This document shows, piece after piece, positions 27,145-35,721 of a stretch of DNA of 64,000 nt (position 1 is the stretch's first letter; each line of letters starts with the position of its first letter). Origin of the DNA: Gemmatimonadetes bacterium bin94 (lineage in GTDB: Bacteria; Gemmatimonadota; Gemmatimonadetes; Longimicrobiales; Gaopeijiaceae); the NCBI GenBank assembly GCA_002238865.1, contig MPNE01000005.1, positions 62,001 to 126,000 of the forward strand, written 5' to 3'. A program made the translations under genes and the position numbers. The notes beneath the pieces are model-generated. The model ran no database searches. It worked only from the letters and a program-made list of their open reading frames with translations, and had not been told where the DNA came from.

Positions 27145-27810
27145 TCAATGCCAGTTGTCCCGGCCGATTTGGCGGAGGGTTTGCTGCCTCTCCCACATCG
27201 TATTCAGCAGAAACCCGTTGAGGAACTGATCTTCGGGGAACTCCGCCACGGTCGCCTGAGTGGTGGCGACAAGGGCTTCCAGCGCGGCCAGCCGCCTGGC
27301 GGGGTTGGTCGGTGTCCGGCGTACGTTCTGAGCGTCGAAGAGGCGCCGGTATTCGTTGAATGCCCAGGTCCACTCCTCTTCGGCCGCCAGCACCGCCGTG
27401 CGCGCCTCGTCCAGGCTTGCGAACGATGCGGGTTGTGCGGTGGCGGCAGCGTCGCCGGCCTCGCGACCCGGCGGGGGTTGCGATCCACGGCCGGCACCGG
27501 CGGACCAGCCAAACGCGGTACCGCCGGTAAACAGCACCAGGGCGGCGGCGACCTGCATCCACTTTCGCCACAACCCGGGCATTGCCGGCTCGCCACGTAT
27601 CAGACCCGCCGACCGCAGCTTGTTCTCCAGGTCCCTCCAACCGTCCGGCGGAGGGAGGACCGCGGGAAGATCCTTCAGCGCGCGGGTCTGGGCCCGCAGG
27701 GCCTCCAACTCGCGTCGCAGATCCGGATCCGAGTCCAGGATCGCCTGTTCTTCCGGCGTCGGCTGCCGATCGACCAGCCGAGCCAACTGTTCAAGATTCA
27801 AATGCTCCAT
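27145..27810 (-). CDS. Anti-sigma factor-like membrane protein
   Basis: A 221-residue protein: a cytoplasmic domain (MEHLNLEQLARLVDRQPTPE, about 1-80) of the kind that binds ECF sigma factors, one membrane helix near residues 85-105 (WMQVAAALVLFTGGTAFGW), and a helical external domain (about 130-221). The gene overlaps the sigma factor end by 13 nt, strongly supporting a sigma/anti-sigma pair with translational coupling. The external domain may receive the signal through the PDZ protein encoded next; that is inference. Confidence 0.75.
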   Translation of the reverse strand: MEHLNLEQLARLVDRQPTPEEQAILDSDPDLRRELEALRAQTRALKDLPAVLPPPDGWRDLENKLRSAGLIRGEPAMPGLWRKWMQVAAALVLFTGGTAFGWSAGAGRGSQPPPGREAGDAAATAQPASFASLDEARTAVLAAEEEWTWAFNEYRRLFDAQNVRRTPTNPARRLAALEALVATTQATVAEFPEDQFLNGFLLNTMWERQQTLRQIGRDNWH

Positions 27811-28439
27811 GCTTCGATTTCCTTGGGACGTGTTTCATATCCGCGCAGCATTTGCCGCATCTTCGCGCGCGCCTTGAAGAGCTGCGACTTCGAGGTGCCC
27901 GAAGTCACTCCCAGGGCGGTTCCGATCTCCTCGTGCGTATAGCCTTCCACATCGTGTAGAATCAAGACTTTTCTCATCCCCTCTGGAAGCTGGTCGAGTG
28001 CCTTTTCCAACTTCGTTTCCATCAGCACGTCACCGATCCGGGGAGCCACCGCGATGTAATCCGGAAGCGGCGACTCGCGCTTCTGTCGCGTCTTCGCCTT
28101 CCTGACTTCCTGAAGCGCCGAGTTGACCGCGATCCGGTGCAGCCACGTGGAGAAGCGGGCATCCCCGCGGAAGCTGGGGAGGGCCCGGATGGCCCGTATC
28201 CACGCTTCCTGGGCGTAGTCCTCCGCCAGATCGTCGTCCCCGGCAATGCGCCGCACCACCGCGTACACCCGTGGGGAGTATCGGTCGTACAGTGCTCGCA
28301 CGGCCCGGCCGTCACCTTCGCATGCTCGGCGAATCAGATGCTCTTCGATGTCCCTGGATCCAGTTGCCATGCCGGACGCAACCACGGGGGCGCCGTCCGG
28401 GCGTGTCAGAACACCACGCCTGCTATTCGGTCGTGTCAT
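27798..28439 (-). CDS. ECF-type RNA polymerase sigma factor
   Basis: A 213-residue group 4 sigma factor. Sigma-2 lies near residues 30-105 (DDDLAEDYAQEAWIRAIRAL, then FRGDARFSTWLHRIAVN) and sigma-4 near 140-200 (LDQLPEGMRKVLILHDVEGYTHEEIG, then GTSKSQLFKARAKMRQML). ATG 28439 gives a 23-residue N-terminal extension; ATG 28370 (MATGSRDIEE) is an alternative of more normal length. A TATTAT -10-like box lies only 15 nt before ATG 28439, so a very short leader, or the inner start, must apply. It drives the anti-sigma/PDZ unit and is oriented opposite to the ECF unit at 19629. Confidence 0.92.
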   Translation of the reverse strand: MTRPNSRRGVLTRPDGAPVVASGMATGSRDIEEHLIRRACEGDGRAVRALYDRYSPRVYAVVRRIAGDDDLAEDYAQEAWIRAIRALPSFRGDARFSTWLHRIAVNSALQEVRKAKTRQKRESPLPDYIAVAPRIGDVLMETKLEKALDQLPEGMRKVLILHDVEGYTHEEIGTALGVTSGTSKSQLFKARAKMRQMLRGYETRPKEIEAWSI

Positions 28440-28617
28440 GAGACGCGTGAGATCATAATACGGTTGCCCACCCGCCGCCGTCCGCGCCGGGGTCGCCCCC
28501 TTGCTTGTGTCGAGCGGTGACGGGGTTCCACCCGCGATACCGACGTGACAGCTTTACGGTGCCCGGCGGCCAGCGTGCCCACGCGGACGCACTTCCCACA
28601 CTTCGATCCCGGACCCC

Positions 28618-29835
28618 ATGCACTCCTCCGACAACACTCTTGCCGGTGCCGCGTTCCTGGAATGTACAGCAACCGGAGCCACATTCGAATCCGAGCAGCT
28701 GATCGGTCTCTCGCCGGCCGGAAAGCCGCTCTTCGCCCGCTACGACCTCGACGCGCTGCGCAAGCGGTTTACACCGGCGGCGGTGGCGCACCGTGCCCCG
28801 ACACTGTGGCGCTACGAAGAGGTCCTTCCGGTGCGTGACCGAGCGTGCCAGGTCAGTCTGGGCGAAGGGTTGACGCCGTTGTTGGAATCGTCCCGTCTTG
28901 CCCGGGCCGTGGGCGTGAAGCGGCTGTGGATCAAGGACGAGGGCCAGAATCCGACGGGTTCCTTCAAGGACCGGGGGTTGTGCATGGCCGTGTCCCGCGC
29001 CTTCGAGCTGGGCGCGCGGGAGCTGGCGATTCCCTCCGCGGGGAACGCCGCCGGGTCGACCGCGGCTTACGGGGCTGCGGCGGGGCTTCCGGTCCACGTC
29101 GTGGTCCCCATGGACACTCCTGTTGCCATTCTCGCGGAGATACGGGCGCTGGGGGCGGATCTGCAGCTCCTCGACGGGCTGATCAGCGACTGCGGCAGGG
29201 TGGTGCGCCAGCGTTGCGACGAAGACGGGTGGTGGGATCTGTCCACCCTGAAGGAGCCGTACCGGGTAGAGGGGAAGAAGACGATGGGGTACGAACTCTT
29301 CGAGCAGCTGGGTGGACGGCTGCCTGACGCGATCGTCTACCCCACGGGGGGCGGCACCGGCCTGATCGGCATGTGGAAGGCGTTCGCCGAGATGGAGGAG
29401 CTGGGGTGGATCGGAGCCGAGCGGCCCAGGATGTTCTCCGTGCAGGCCACCGGCTGCGCTCCGATGGCGCGTGCCTGGCAGGAGGGCTGGGAGGAGGCGG
29501 GGATGTGGGAGGACGCCGCAACCTACGCGGCGGGGCTGAGGGTGCCGGGCGCAGTGGGCGACTTCCTCATCCTGCGCGCGCTGCGTGAATCGGGGGGAGG
29601 GGCGGTGGCGGTCACCGATCACGCCATGGAGGAGTGGGTCGGCACGATGGGAGCCGCGACCGGGATCTTCGGGGCTCCGGAGGGAGGGGCCACGGCGGCG
29701 GCCGTGCCCAGGCTGCGTGACATGGGACTCATCCAGAGAGAGGACGAGGTCGTGCTCTTCAACACGGGCAGCGGTCTCAAGTACGTGGGCATGGAGCCCG
29801 TCGGGACGGGAGTGCGCCGCGACGGCCCGCGTTAG
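28618..29835 (+). CDS. thrC: Threonine synthase
   Basis: A 405-residue PLP enzyme converting O-phosphohomoserine to threonine. The PLP lysine is Lys117 in NPTGSFKDRG; the phosphate-binding SAGNAAGSTAAY loop and the C-terminal TGSGLKY motif fit the short plant-like threonine synthases. The N-terminus has a single Cys (FLECTATGATF) where many relatives carry a CxxCG zinc pair. The gene stands alone, divergent from the sigma unit, and ends with a 4-nt convergent overlap with the minus-strand gene at 29832. Confidence 0.94.
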   Translation: MHSSDNTLAGAAFLECTATGATFESEQLIGLSPAGKPLFARYDLDALRKRFTPAAVAHRAPTLWRYEEVLPVRDRACQVSLGEGLTPLLESSRLARAVGVKRLWIKDEGQNPTGSFKDRGLCMAVSRAFELGARELAIPSAGNAAGSTAAYGAAAGLPVHVVVPMDTPVAILAEIRALGADLQLLDGLISDCGRVVRQRCDEDGWWDLSTLKEPYRVEGKKTMGYELFEQLGGRLPDAIVYPTGGGTGLIGMWKAFAEMEELGWIGAERPRMFSVQATGCAPMARAWQEGWEEAGMWEDAATYAAGLRVPGAVGDFLILRALRESGGGAVAVTDHAMEEWVGTMGAATGIFGAPEGGATAAAVPRLRDMGLIQREDEVVLFNTGSGLKYVGMEPVGTGVRRDGPR

Positions 29836-30368
29836 CCCGGCTGCCAGCGGTAGCTGAGTTCGGGTAGCGGGATAAGGTTCGTGCGAGGCGGCCGCAGGTT
29901 TTCGGGGTCCGGACGTTTCACGGCCAGCGCCCGGTTCAGGAAAACCGTGAGGGCCGCGTTGTGGCGTGACGCCATGTCCCAGCCCACGCCCACAGGGAAC
30001 CGCGCGATGAGGCCGAGGCCCGTGCCCGCTTCCGCGCGGGCCACCACCGCCCAAAGGCCCGCTCCAACGAAGGGCTCGACCGAGTAGGAGCCCGCATACT
30101 GCTTCGCGGTAACCGATACGCTGAGGTCCCGGAAGCCCCACGTTCCGAGTTGCACTTCGATCCCCTGGTGCGCCCACCTGTGTTCCACGACCAGGGCCGT
30201 CACGCTCCCTCCGCCGACGGTGATGCCGAATCGGTACTGCGCCGAGACGGAAGCCGCGGCCGCGGCCACGAATGCGAAGGCCAGGGTCAGTGTGCAGAGG
30301 CCGCGCAGCGCGGTCGCCGTTGCGGGGCGCGGAGGGGTGGGGGTGCAGGGCGGGGAAGGTGAGGTCAT
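29832..30368 (-). CDS. Hypothetical exported protein, outer-membrane beta-barrel-like
   Basis: A 178-residue product with a long signal peptide (hydrophobic core ALRGLCTLTLAFAFVAAAAA, cleavage near SVSAQ, about residue 43). The mature part alternates hydrophobic and polar residues in short strands (YRFGITVGGG, GIEVQLGTWGF, YSVEPFVGAGLWAVV), the pattern of small outer-membrane beta-barrels, and ends LPELSYRW with a near-terminal aromatic residue. No family is recognised. A TATACT box 8 nt ahead of the ATG implies a leaderless or nearly leaderless message. Confidence 0.62.
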   Translation of the reverse strand: MTSPSPPCTPTPPRPATATALRGLCTLTLAFAFVAAAAASVSAQYRFGITVGGGSVTALVVEHRWAHQGIEVQLGTWGFRDLSVSVTAKQYAGSYSVEPFVGAGLWAVVARAEAGTGLGLIARFPVGVGWDMASRHNAALTVFLNRALAVKRPDPENLRPPRTNLIPLPELSYRWQPG

Positions 30369-30405
30369 GATGCGGGAGTATACCCTTTCGGGATGGTGGA
30401 TTCCA
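30369..30405 (-). promoter_or_regulatory. Putative -10 box giving a leaderless transcript for the gene at 29832-30368
   Basis: On the minus strand TATACT (30382-30377) lies eight bases before the ATG (30368-30366), so transcription would start at or within one base of the start codon. No ribosome site is present between them. At 17 bp upstream the hexamer is TGGAAT, not a recognisable -35. The remainder of the 30406-30610 divergent gap shows no other clear signal. Confidence 0.45.
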
Positions 30406-30610
30406 GCCGGGCCTCCTCCGTCCGTGTCTGTCGGCGGGTGTCCCTCGCGTGCGGGTTCTCCGGGCCAGCCGAGTCGTTAGCTTGCAGGGTGGGCTCTCGT
30501 CCCCCCCAGCCCGTTTCTGCCGCTGCTTGGTCATTCCCCTGCCTGTGCACACGCTGATTCGTACGATCGACCGCACTTCTTCCGCGCTCCCGTTGCAGGC
30601 GCCGGCCTCG

Positions 30611-31486
30611 ATGCGCCACGCGATGTTCGTGGTGGCCGCCGTGGCCCCGTTGGCAGCGTGTGCGGCACCGGACAGCCCTGCCGGACTGACTCCCCCGCTC
30701 CCGTCCGCGACCTTGTCCATCCTTGCACCCGATTCGCTCCGTTCGCTGCGGTTGGGCGATGGTGTCCACTACCATTTTGCGTGGTCCGCAGAGGGACCAT
30801 GGGCCATCCACCTGGTGTCGGCGGACCTCGGGCGCTGTGAGGTGGGCTTGCGCGTCGTGCCGGCTCTCGAGGGGGATGGTGTCACCCGCGCGCGCAGGTC
30901 GGTGACGGAAATGACGCCCTCCGCGACTGCGCGGGTCCTGGCGGGCGTCAACGGAGACTTCTTCGCGCCGGACGGGACCCCCGTGGGACCGGAGTTGACG
31001 CCGACCACGAGAAGGTCATCCCCCCGGCCGGCGTTCGCGTGGGGTCCGGGCCGGTTCCCTCGAATCGGTCCGGGCGCCGCAGTCGACATGTCTCAGGCGG
31101 GTCTGCACGTCGTGGGAGGATTTCCCGAACTGCTTGACGGCGGGCGAATGACGGGTGATCTGGGTGTCGCGGAACGGCCGGCGTTCGCGGCTGTGCGCCA
31201 CCCCCGCACCGCCATCGGACTCGACTCCGAACAGGACAGGCTCTGGCTGGCCGTCGTGGACGGTCGTCAGGCGCCCCGGTCGGTCGGGATGTCGCTGCCC
31301 GAACTCGTGGATCTGTTCCTGTCGCTGGGCGCCGACGAGGCCCTGAACCTGGACGGCGGAGGCTCGTCCGCAATGACGCTGCGGGGACGGCTCGTCAGCC
31401 AGCCCTCAGACGCGGACGGAGAGCGGCGTGTGGGGAACAGCCTGTGGCTCGTTCGCGACGAGACCGCTTGTCAACGGGGTCGCTGA
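30611..31486 (+). CDS. Phosphodiester glycosidase (NAGPA)-domain lipoprotein
   Basis: A 291-residue exported lipoprotein: MRHAMFVVAAVAPLAACAAP has an ideal lipobox LAAC (Cys17), which decides the start at ATG 30611 over the longer frame from 30449. The body contains the NAGPA/DUF2233 landmarks: VLAGVNGDFF near the middle, a later PRTAIGLDSEQDRLWLAVVDG strand pair, and EALNLDGGGSSAMTLRG near the C-terminus. Relatives remove or hydrolyse N-acetylglucosamine-phosphodiesters on glycans or cell-wall polymers. It ends in a 16-nt convergent overlap with the TonB receptor gene. Confidence 0.85.
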   Translation: MRHAMFVVAAVAPLAACAAPDSPAGLTPPLPSATLSILAPDSLRSLRLGDGVHYHFAWSAEGPWAIHLVSADLGRCEVGLRVVPALEGDGVTRARRSVTEMTPSATARVLAGVNGDFFAPDGTPVGPELTPTTRRSSPRPAFAWGPGRFPRIGPGAAVDMSQAGLHVVGGFPELLDGGRMTGDLGVAERPAFAAVRHPRTAIGLDSEQDRLWLAVVDGRQAPRSVGMSLPELVDLFLSLGADEALNLDGGGSSAMTLRGRLVSQPSDADGERRVGNSLWLVRDETACQRGR

Positions 31487-33603
31487 CGCCGTTCCAGGAG
31501 TACCGAGAGCCCCACGTGTCCCCCCCGGCCGGGCCCGGGTTCGAAGTACCTTCCGCCGAACGCGTTGACCACCACGGACGATGCATACCGCGTGTTTGTG
31601 AGGTTGGTGACCGCTGCGAAGGGCGACAGCCGAAGTCTCCCCGCGCGGATCCCGGACGCTCCTGTGCGCAGTTCCACGAGGGTGTACGCGCCGGCGCTGG
31701 CGTCGTTGGCGTCGTTGACCGGGACTTCGCCGCGTTTTTCGAGGCGTACCTCGCCGAACCAGGCGCCGCGTCCGGCGCGCAGACCGGCTTCGACACGGTG
31801 CGGCGAAATACCCGGGATGCGGTTGTCGTCGAAGGAGTCGCCGCCGACGGAGAACTCGGTGAAACGGGCGTCGACGTAGCCGTAGGCCAGACGCGCGGTC
31901 AGAAGTGGCGACAGGACCATCCGCGCCGAGGCCTCGAAGCCCCGCACGCGGGACCGTCCGCTGTTGCGGTAGAACCTTCGTCCCGGGGCGGACGGCACCT
32001 CGAAGGGGACGAGCTGGTCGGACAGCTTCGAGGTGAAGGCTGCGAGGTCGTAGGTGGAGACCTCGCCCAGGGTGCCCCGGAGGCCACCTTCTACCGTCCA
32101 GCCGCGCTGGGGGTCCAGTCCGGGATTGAAGCCCCCGGCGCGGTCGGGCTGGTTGGCGAGTTCGGTGGTGGTCGGGGTCTCGAAGGACCGCGCGACGGAG
32201 GCGAACAGACCGTGTTCGCCCAGGTCGATGTGAACACCCAGGGATGGATTCAGGCCGCTCATCGTCCGGCTCCCGGAGTCGTCGGGGTTGCCGGCGGCGA
32301 CGAAGCGGTCGTCGGTGCTGAAGTTGAAGTGGTCGAAGCGGAGAGCGCCCATGACGTCCACGCGTCCGGACAGGGGAATGCGCAGTTGGCCGAAGAGCGC
32401 CGCCGCCCGCACGCGCTCCTGCTGGTCCAGCGTTCGGTCCCCGGCTTCACCACCCTGGTTCGCGAAGTTCTCGCGGTCGTCGCTTTGCACCTCGCCTTCC
32501 ACACCGAAATCCAGACGGCCCGCGCCGCCCGCCGTGTTCCACTCCCTGGCCAGGGCCGCGCGCAATCCCCCGCCGTTGCGGTCGAGGTCGATCACGCTGG
32601 TGGGGATCGGGTTGTCCAGCTCGCGCCTCACACCGTAGGCCGCGAAGTCGCCCTCGAGACCTCCGAGACCACCCCTCCAGCTGACCCCGGCCTGGCCTTG
32701 CCGGACCTTCTTGTGGGTGCGCCGGGCGACGTTGAAGCCCCATGCCTGATTGCTGCCCTCGTCGAAAAGGCTTGCAGGGAGGGACCCCGCGTTGAGGGCA
32801 TCGAGGTCGAGACCGCTGAGCTGAATCGCCAGGGTGCCCCCGCCGACGACCGAGGTGATTCCGGCGTTGACTGTCGTGCGGTCCGCCATGCTGTACGGGT
32901 CTTCTCCCGACTCCGAGACGTTGTTCCTGAAGCCGTCGAAATGACCGCGGGCGACGCTGGCCCGAAAGCCGACGCTGCCGGCCGTGCCGGACCCTGTGGT
33001 CTGGAGGCGGAGGAGCCCGTTCGAACCGGACACCACCGTGGCTTCCTGCCGATACGGGCCGGCGTACGGGGGCGCGCTGCGGAACAGGAGCACGCCGCCG
33101 GCTCCGTTGCCGTAGATGGCCGCCGCCGGGCCGCGCAGCGCCTCCACCCGTCCCAGCGAACCGATGTCGAGATGATCGAGCGTTGTCTGGCCATCGGGGA
33201 GTGTGGCCGGGATGCCGTCGACCAGGATCTTGATCCCCCGGACGCCGAACTGGGAGCGGGCACCGAAGCCGCGAATGGAGATCCTCTCACCGACGGCGGG
33301 GTTGTATCGGTTCTGGACCCTGACCCCGGGGAGCGCGTGCAGCGCCTCTTCGATGGAAAACCCGGCGTTGCCTTCCACCAGTTCCCGCCCGGCGGTGACC
33401 GAAGCCGAAAAGGGAAGCCGGTCGAGCCGCACCGGTGAGCGCAGCACGGACACCACGAGGGGATCCAGTTCGACCGTGTCGGGGGGCTCCGTCTGGGCGT
33501 GCGCCGAAGCGGCGAGGCCTGGAAGCGCTGTCAGGGCCAGCCCTGCGAGCGCGGCGGAGGCCAAGGCTCCATGAACGCGGAAAGGGATCGAGGATTTGCT
33601 CAC
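31471..33603 (-). CDS. TonB-dependent outer-membrane receptor
   Basis: A 710-residue receptor with signal peptide (cleavage near AHAQT, residue ~37). The plug domain runs to about 175 (DPLVVSVLRSPVRLDRLPFS; RISIRGFGARSQFG; VRGIKILVDGIPATLPDGQT; RVEALRGPAAAIYGNGAGG), followed by a ~530-residue 22-strand barrel with the usual DPQRGWTVEGG region. There is no N-terminal signalling domain. It is 51 nt downstream of the carboxypeptidase-regulatory-domain protein on the same strand, so the pair is probably one operon. Substrate unknown; siderophores, vitamin B12 and glycans are typical. Confidence 0.93.
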   Translation of the reverse strand: MSKSSIPFRVHGALASAALAGLALTALPGLAASAHAQTEPPDTVELDPLVVSVLRSPVRLDRLPFSASVTAGRELVEGNAGFSIEEALHALPGVRVQNRYNPAVGERISIRGFGARSQFGVRGIKILVDGIPATLPDGQTTLDHLDIGSLGRVEALRGPAAAIYGNGAGGVLLFRSAPPYAGPYRQEATVVSGSNGLLRLQTTGSGTAGSVGFRASVARGHFDGFRNNVSESGEDPYSMADRTTVNAGITSVVGGGTLAIQLSGLDLDALNAGSLPASLFDEGSNQAWGFNVARRTHKKVRQGQAGVSWRGGLGGLEGDFAAYGVRRELDNPIPTSVIDLDRNGGGLRAALAREWNTAGGAGRLDFGVEGEVQSDDRENFANQGGEAGDRTLDQQERVRAAALFGQLRIPLSGRVDVMGALRFDHFNFSTDDRFVAAGNPDDSGSRTMSGLNPSLGVHIDLGEHGLFASVARSFETPTTTELANQPDRAGGFNPGLDPQRGWTVEGGLRGTLGEVSTYDLAAFTSKLSDQLVPFEVPSAPGRRFYRNSGRSRVRGFEASARMVLSPLLTARLAYGYVDARFTEFSVGGDSFDDNRIPGISPHRVEAGLRAGRGAWFGEVRLEKRGEVPVNDANDASAGAYTLVELRTGASGIRAGRLRLSPFAAVTNLTNTRYASSVVVNAFGGRYFEPGPGRGGHVGLSVLLERRQRPR

Positions 33604-33654
33604 GCTGGTCGCCTGCTCGTCGAGGGAAGGTGCAGGGGAAGCTATCGGGTTCGT

Positions 33655-35469
33655 CTACTTCGGTTCAACCCGGAGGTTCAGCGTGGCAAAGCCCGAATCG
33701 GAGTCGATGAGAACTCTCTCCTCACGCCAGGAGATCAGGTCGGACAGGTGGTAGCCGACCTGCAGGGTGTTGGGATCGAGCTCCTGGTCGGGTTCGAGCA
33801 CCGCCACGTCGAGTTCGGTGTCCACGGGCACCCAGCACGCACGGTAATACCCTGAGGCATTGGTCAACACTGCGACGCCCGAACGCCCCGCCCGCATCTC
33901 GGTGGTCACGACCCTGGTCTCGATCGACGAAATGTCGAAGGCGCGCGCCAGAACGCGTACCCTGGCCCCCGCCAGCGGGTTGCCTTCGCCATCCGTTACG
34001 CGTCCGATCAGGACTCCGTGGTTGCGAAGCACGCCGCCGCCCGGGATGGTCGCCTCCTCGCCGGGCTGCTCCTCATCCTGACACAGCCTGTCCAGGATCC
34101 GTCTCACGCGCGGGGCGGCGAAGTTGAGCTGGGCCGCGGTCTCGGCCCCCTCGGCGACCTCGACCTCGAAGGGCTCCGGGCGGTAGGAGTACCGTTCCAT
34201 GTAGGGATGGCTGTACGTCACGGAGTACAGCCCGGGGTCGAGGTGCAACAGTTCGAACCGACCCTGCCGGTCGGTCGTGACCTCGATACCGGTGCCCTCC
34301 ACGAATACGCGCGCCCCCGGCAGCGCCGCGCGCAGGCTGTCGAAGACGAACCCCGCGATGCGCCCGCCGACGTTCGTCTCGAGGACGGTTCCCTCGTTCC
34401 CGACAACCTTGAGGACATCGCCGCCCTGGACCGTCAGTCCCTCCAGAATCGTCATGATTCGCCCGTCCAGCGGGTTCAGTTTCGTAGTGCCGCGGGGCAT
34501 GCGGATCCGCCACGAATCGACGATCCAGGTTCCGTTGGGAAGCCCCTGGAACTCCACCGTGCCACCGATGTCGGCGCCCAGGAGCGCATCGGGCAGGTTC
34601 AGGTTGCGATACTGGAAGTCCAGACGCTCCAGCTGGGAGCTTTCGGCGCCAAGCCAGAGAGTCCCGCCAATCTCGGCCAGCCTCCGCCCGGGCACGGGCT
34701 CGAACTCCAGGCCCACGAGCCCCGGGCCGTCCTCTCCGTCTTCCTTCAGCCGGAAACAGTGGGTGTCCAGAAAAGCGTCCGACAACAGGACGTCGGCGTC
34801 GGGAGCCCAGTATACCGACTCGCTCGCGGACAACTGGGCAAACCCGTTCTCGATCAGCTCCTCGGCCGGCCGGGAGACATATGGCGCCTGCCGGTACGAT
34901 CGGTCGTAGCTCCTGTCTTCCGAGACGACCTGGCGGCCTTCACGCCCCAGTTGGCGCGTGATTCTCATCATCTCGTAACGGTAGTAGCCCCTCTCTTGCG
35001 TCCACGCCGCCGCGGCGAGGGCCTTGCGGGCTTCGTCCCAGACCCGGGTAACGGCCAGGCCGTCCTCGGGACGCACCCTGCAGCGGCGGTCTCCCTCCGC
35101 CGAAATCCCCTTCAGCGAGACCGCCTGCACCGCAGCGACCATCCGGAGGGACAGGGTGTCCCCGGCCGCGAGATCGAAGTAGTCGGAGAATGTGGTCGCG
35201 TAACCGATCCGGTCCGCCCGGAGTCGGTAGGCGCCGGGGATCGCCGTGCTCAGCTGGAAGAGGCCGCTGTCCCGGGAGAGCACGCGGGACAATTCGTTGC
35301 CGCTCCGGTCCACGAGGCTCACCATGGCTCCACCGATGCCGGCGTCGTCGACGGCGTCGACCAGCCGGCCCTGGACGACCTGTGAACTCGCTGGCCGGTG
35401 GATGCCCCCGCACAGGACGAACGCCGCGGCGAGACAGAGGGCAATCGGGCGGGGCGAGTGCGTCGGCAT
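33655..35469 (-). CDS. Exported carboxypeptidase-regulatory-domain protein, four-cysteine family member A
   Basis: A 604-residue secreted protein. A signal peptide (to about SSQ30) precedes an N-terminal transthyretin-like CarboxypepD_reg domain (about 31-120), a large central domain of unknown type (about 121-365), a second regulatory-like domain (IAGFVFDSLRAALPGARVFV, about 370-450) and a third (VLIGRVTDGEGNPLAGARV, about 485-600). Four cysteines, 130, 238, 463 and 545, are conserved in the paralogues at 51256 and 53040. Start ATG 35469 is supported by GGAGG (35480-35476) six bases upstream. The first 460 residues align with the 51256 protein without a gap. It precedes a TonB receptor gene. 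Confidence 0.85.
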   Translation of the reverse strand: MPTHSPRPIALCLAAAFVLCGGIHRPASSQVVQGRLVDAVDDAGIGGAMVSLVDRSGNELSRVLSRDSGLFQLSTAIPGAYRLRADRIGYATTFSDYFDLAAGDTLSLRMVAAVQAVSLKGISAEGDRRCRVRPEDGLAVTRVWDEARKALAAAAWTQERGYYRYEMMRITRQLGREGRQVVSEDRSYDRSYRQAPYVSRPAEELIENGFAQLSASESVYWAPDADVLLSDAFLDTHCFRLKEDGEDGPGLVGLEFEPVPGRRLAEIGGTLWLGAESSQLERLDFQYRNLNLPDALLGADIGGTVEFQGLPNGTWIVDSWRIRMPRGTTKLNPLDGRIMTILEGLTVQGGDVLKVVGNEGTVLETNVGGRIAGFVFDSLRAALPGARVFVEGTGIEVTTDRQGRFELLHLDPGLYSVTYSHPYMERYSYRPEPFEVEVAEGAETAAQLNFAAPRVRRILDRLCQDEEQPGEEATIPGGGVLRNHGVLIGRVTDGEGNPLAGARVRVLARAFDISSIETRVVTTEMRAGRSGVAVLTNASGYYRACWVPVDTELDVAVLEPDQELDPNTLQVGYHLSDLISWREERVLIDSDSGFATLNLRVEPK

Positions 35470-35721
35470 TGAAGACCTCCGGGCTTTGATGCTGGATGCA
35501 AGGTAATACGCCGGAACGCGCGCGGCATGTCTGGACGTGCCGGCGCCCCGCTGCCCGGTCGCCGGGGCTGCTGCGCCTGGGCTGGGACGCACCGCGCCTC
35601 TCCTTCGACTTGAGGCGAATCGCGGTGGCGCCTTACCTTGCCGTGCCTGCCCTATCCGCTTTGCGGGGATTTCCGAGCGCGGAGGGCGCGGATGGACGGA
35701 CAAGGTGGATCGGAGTCAGGA

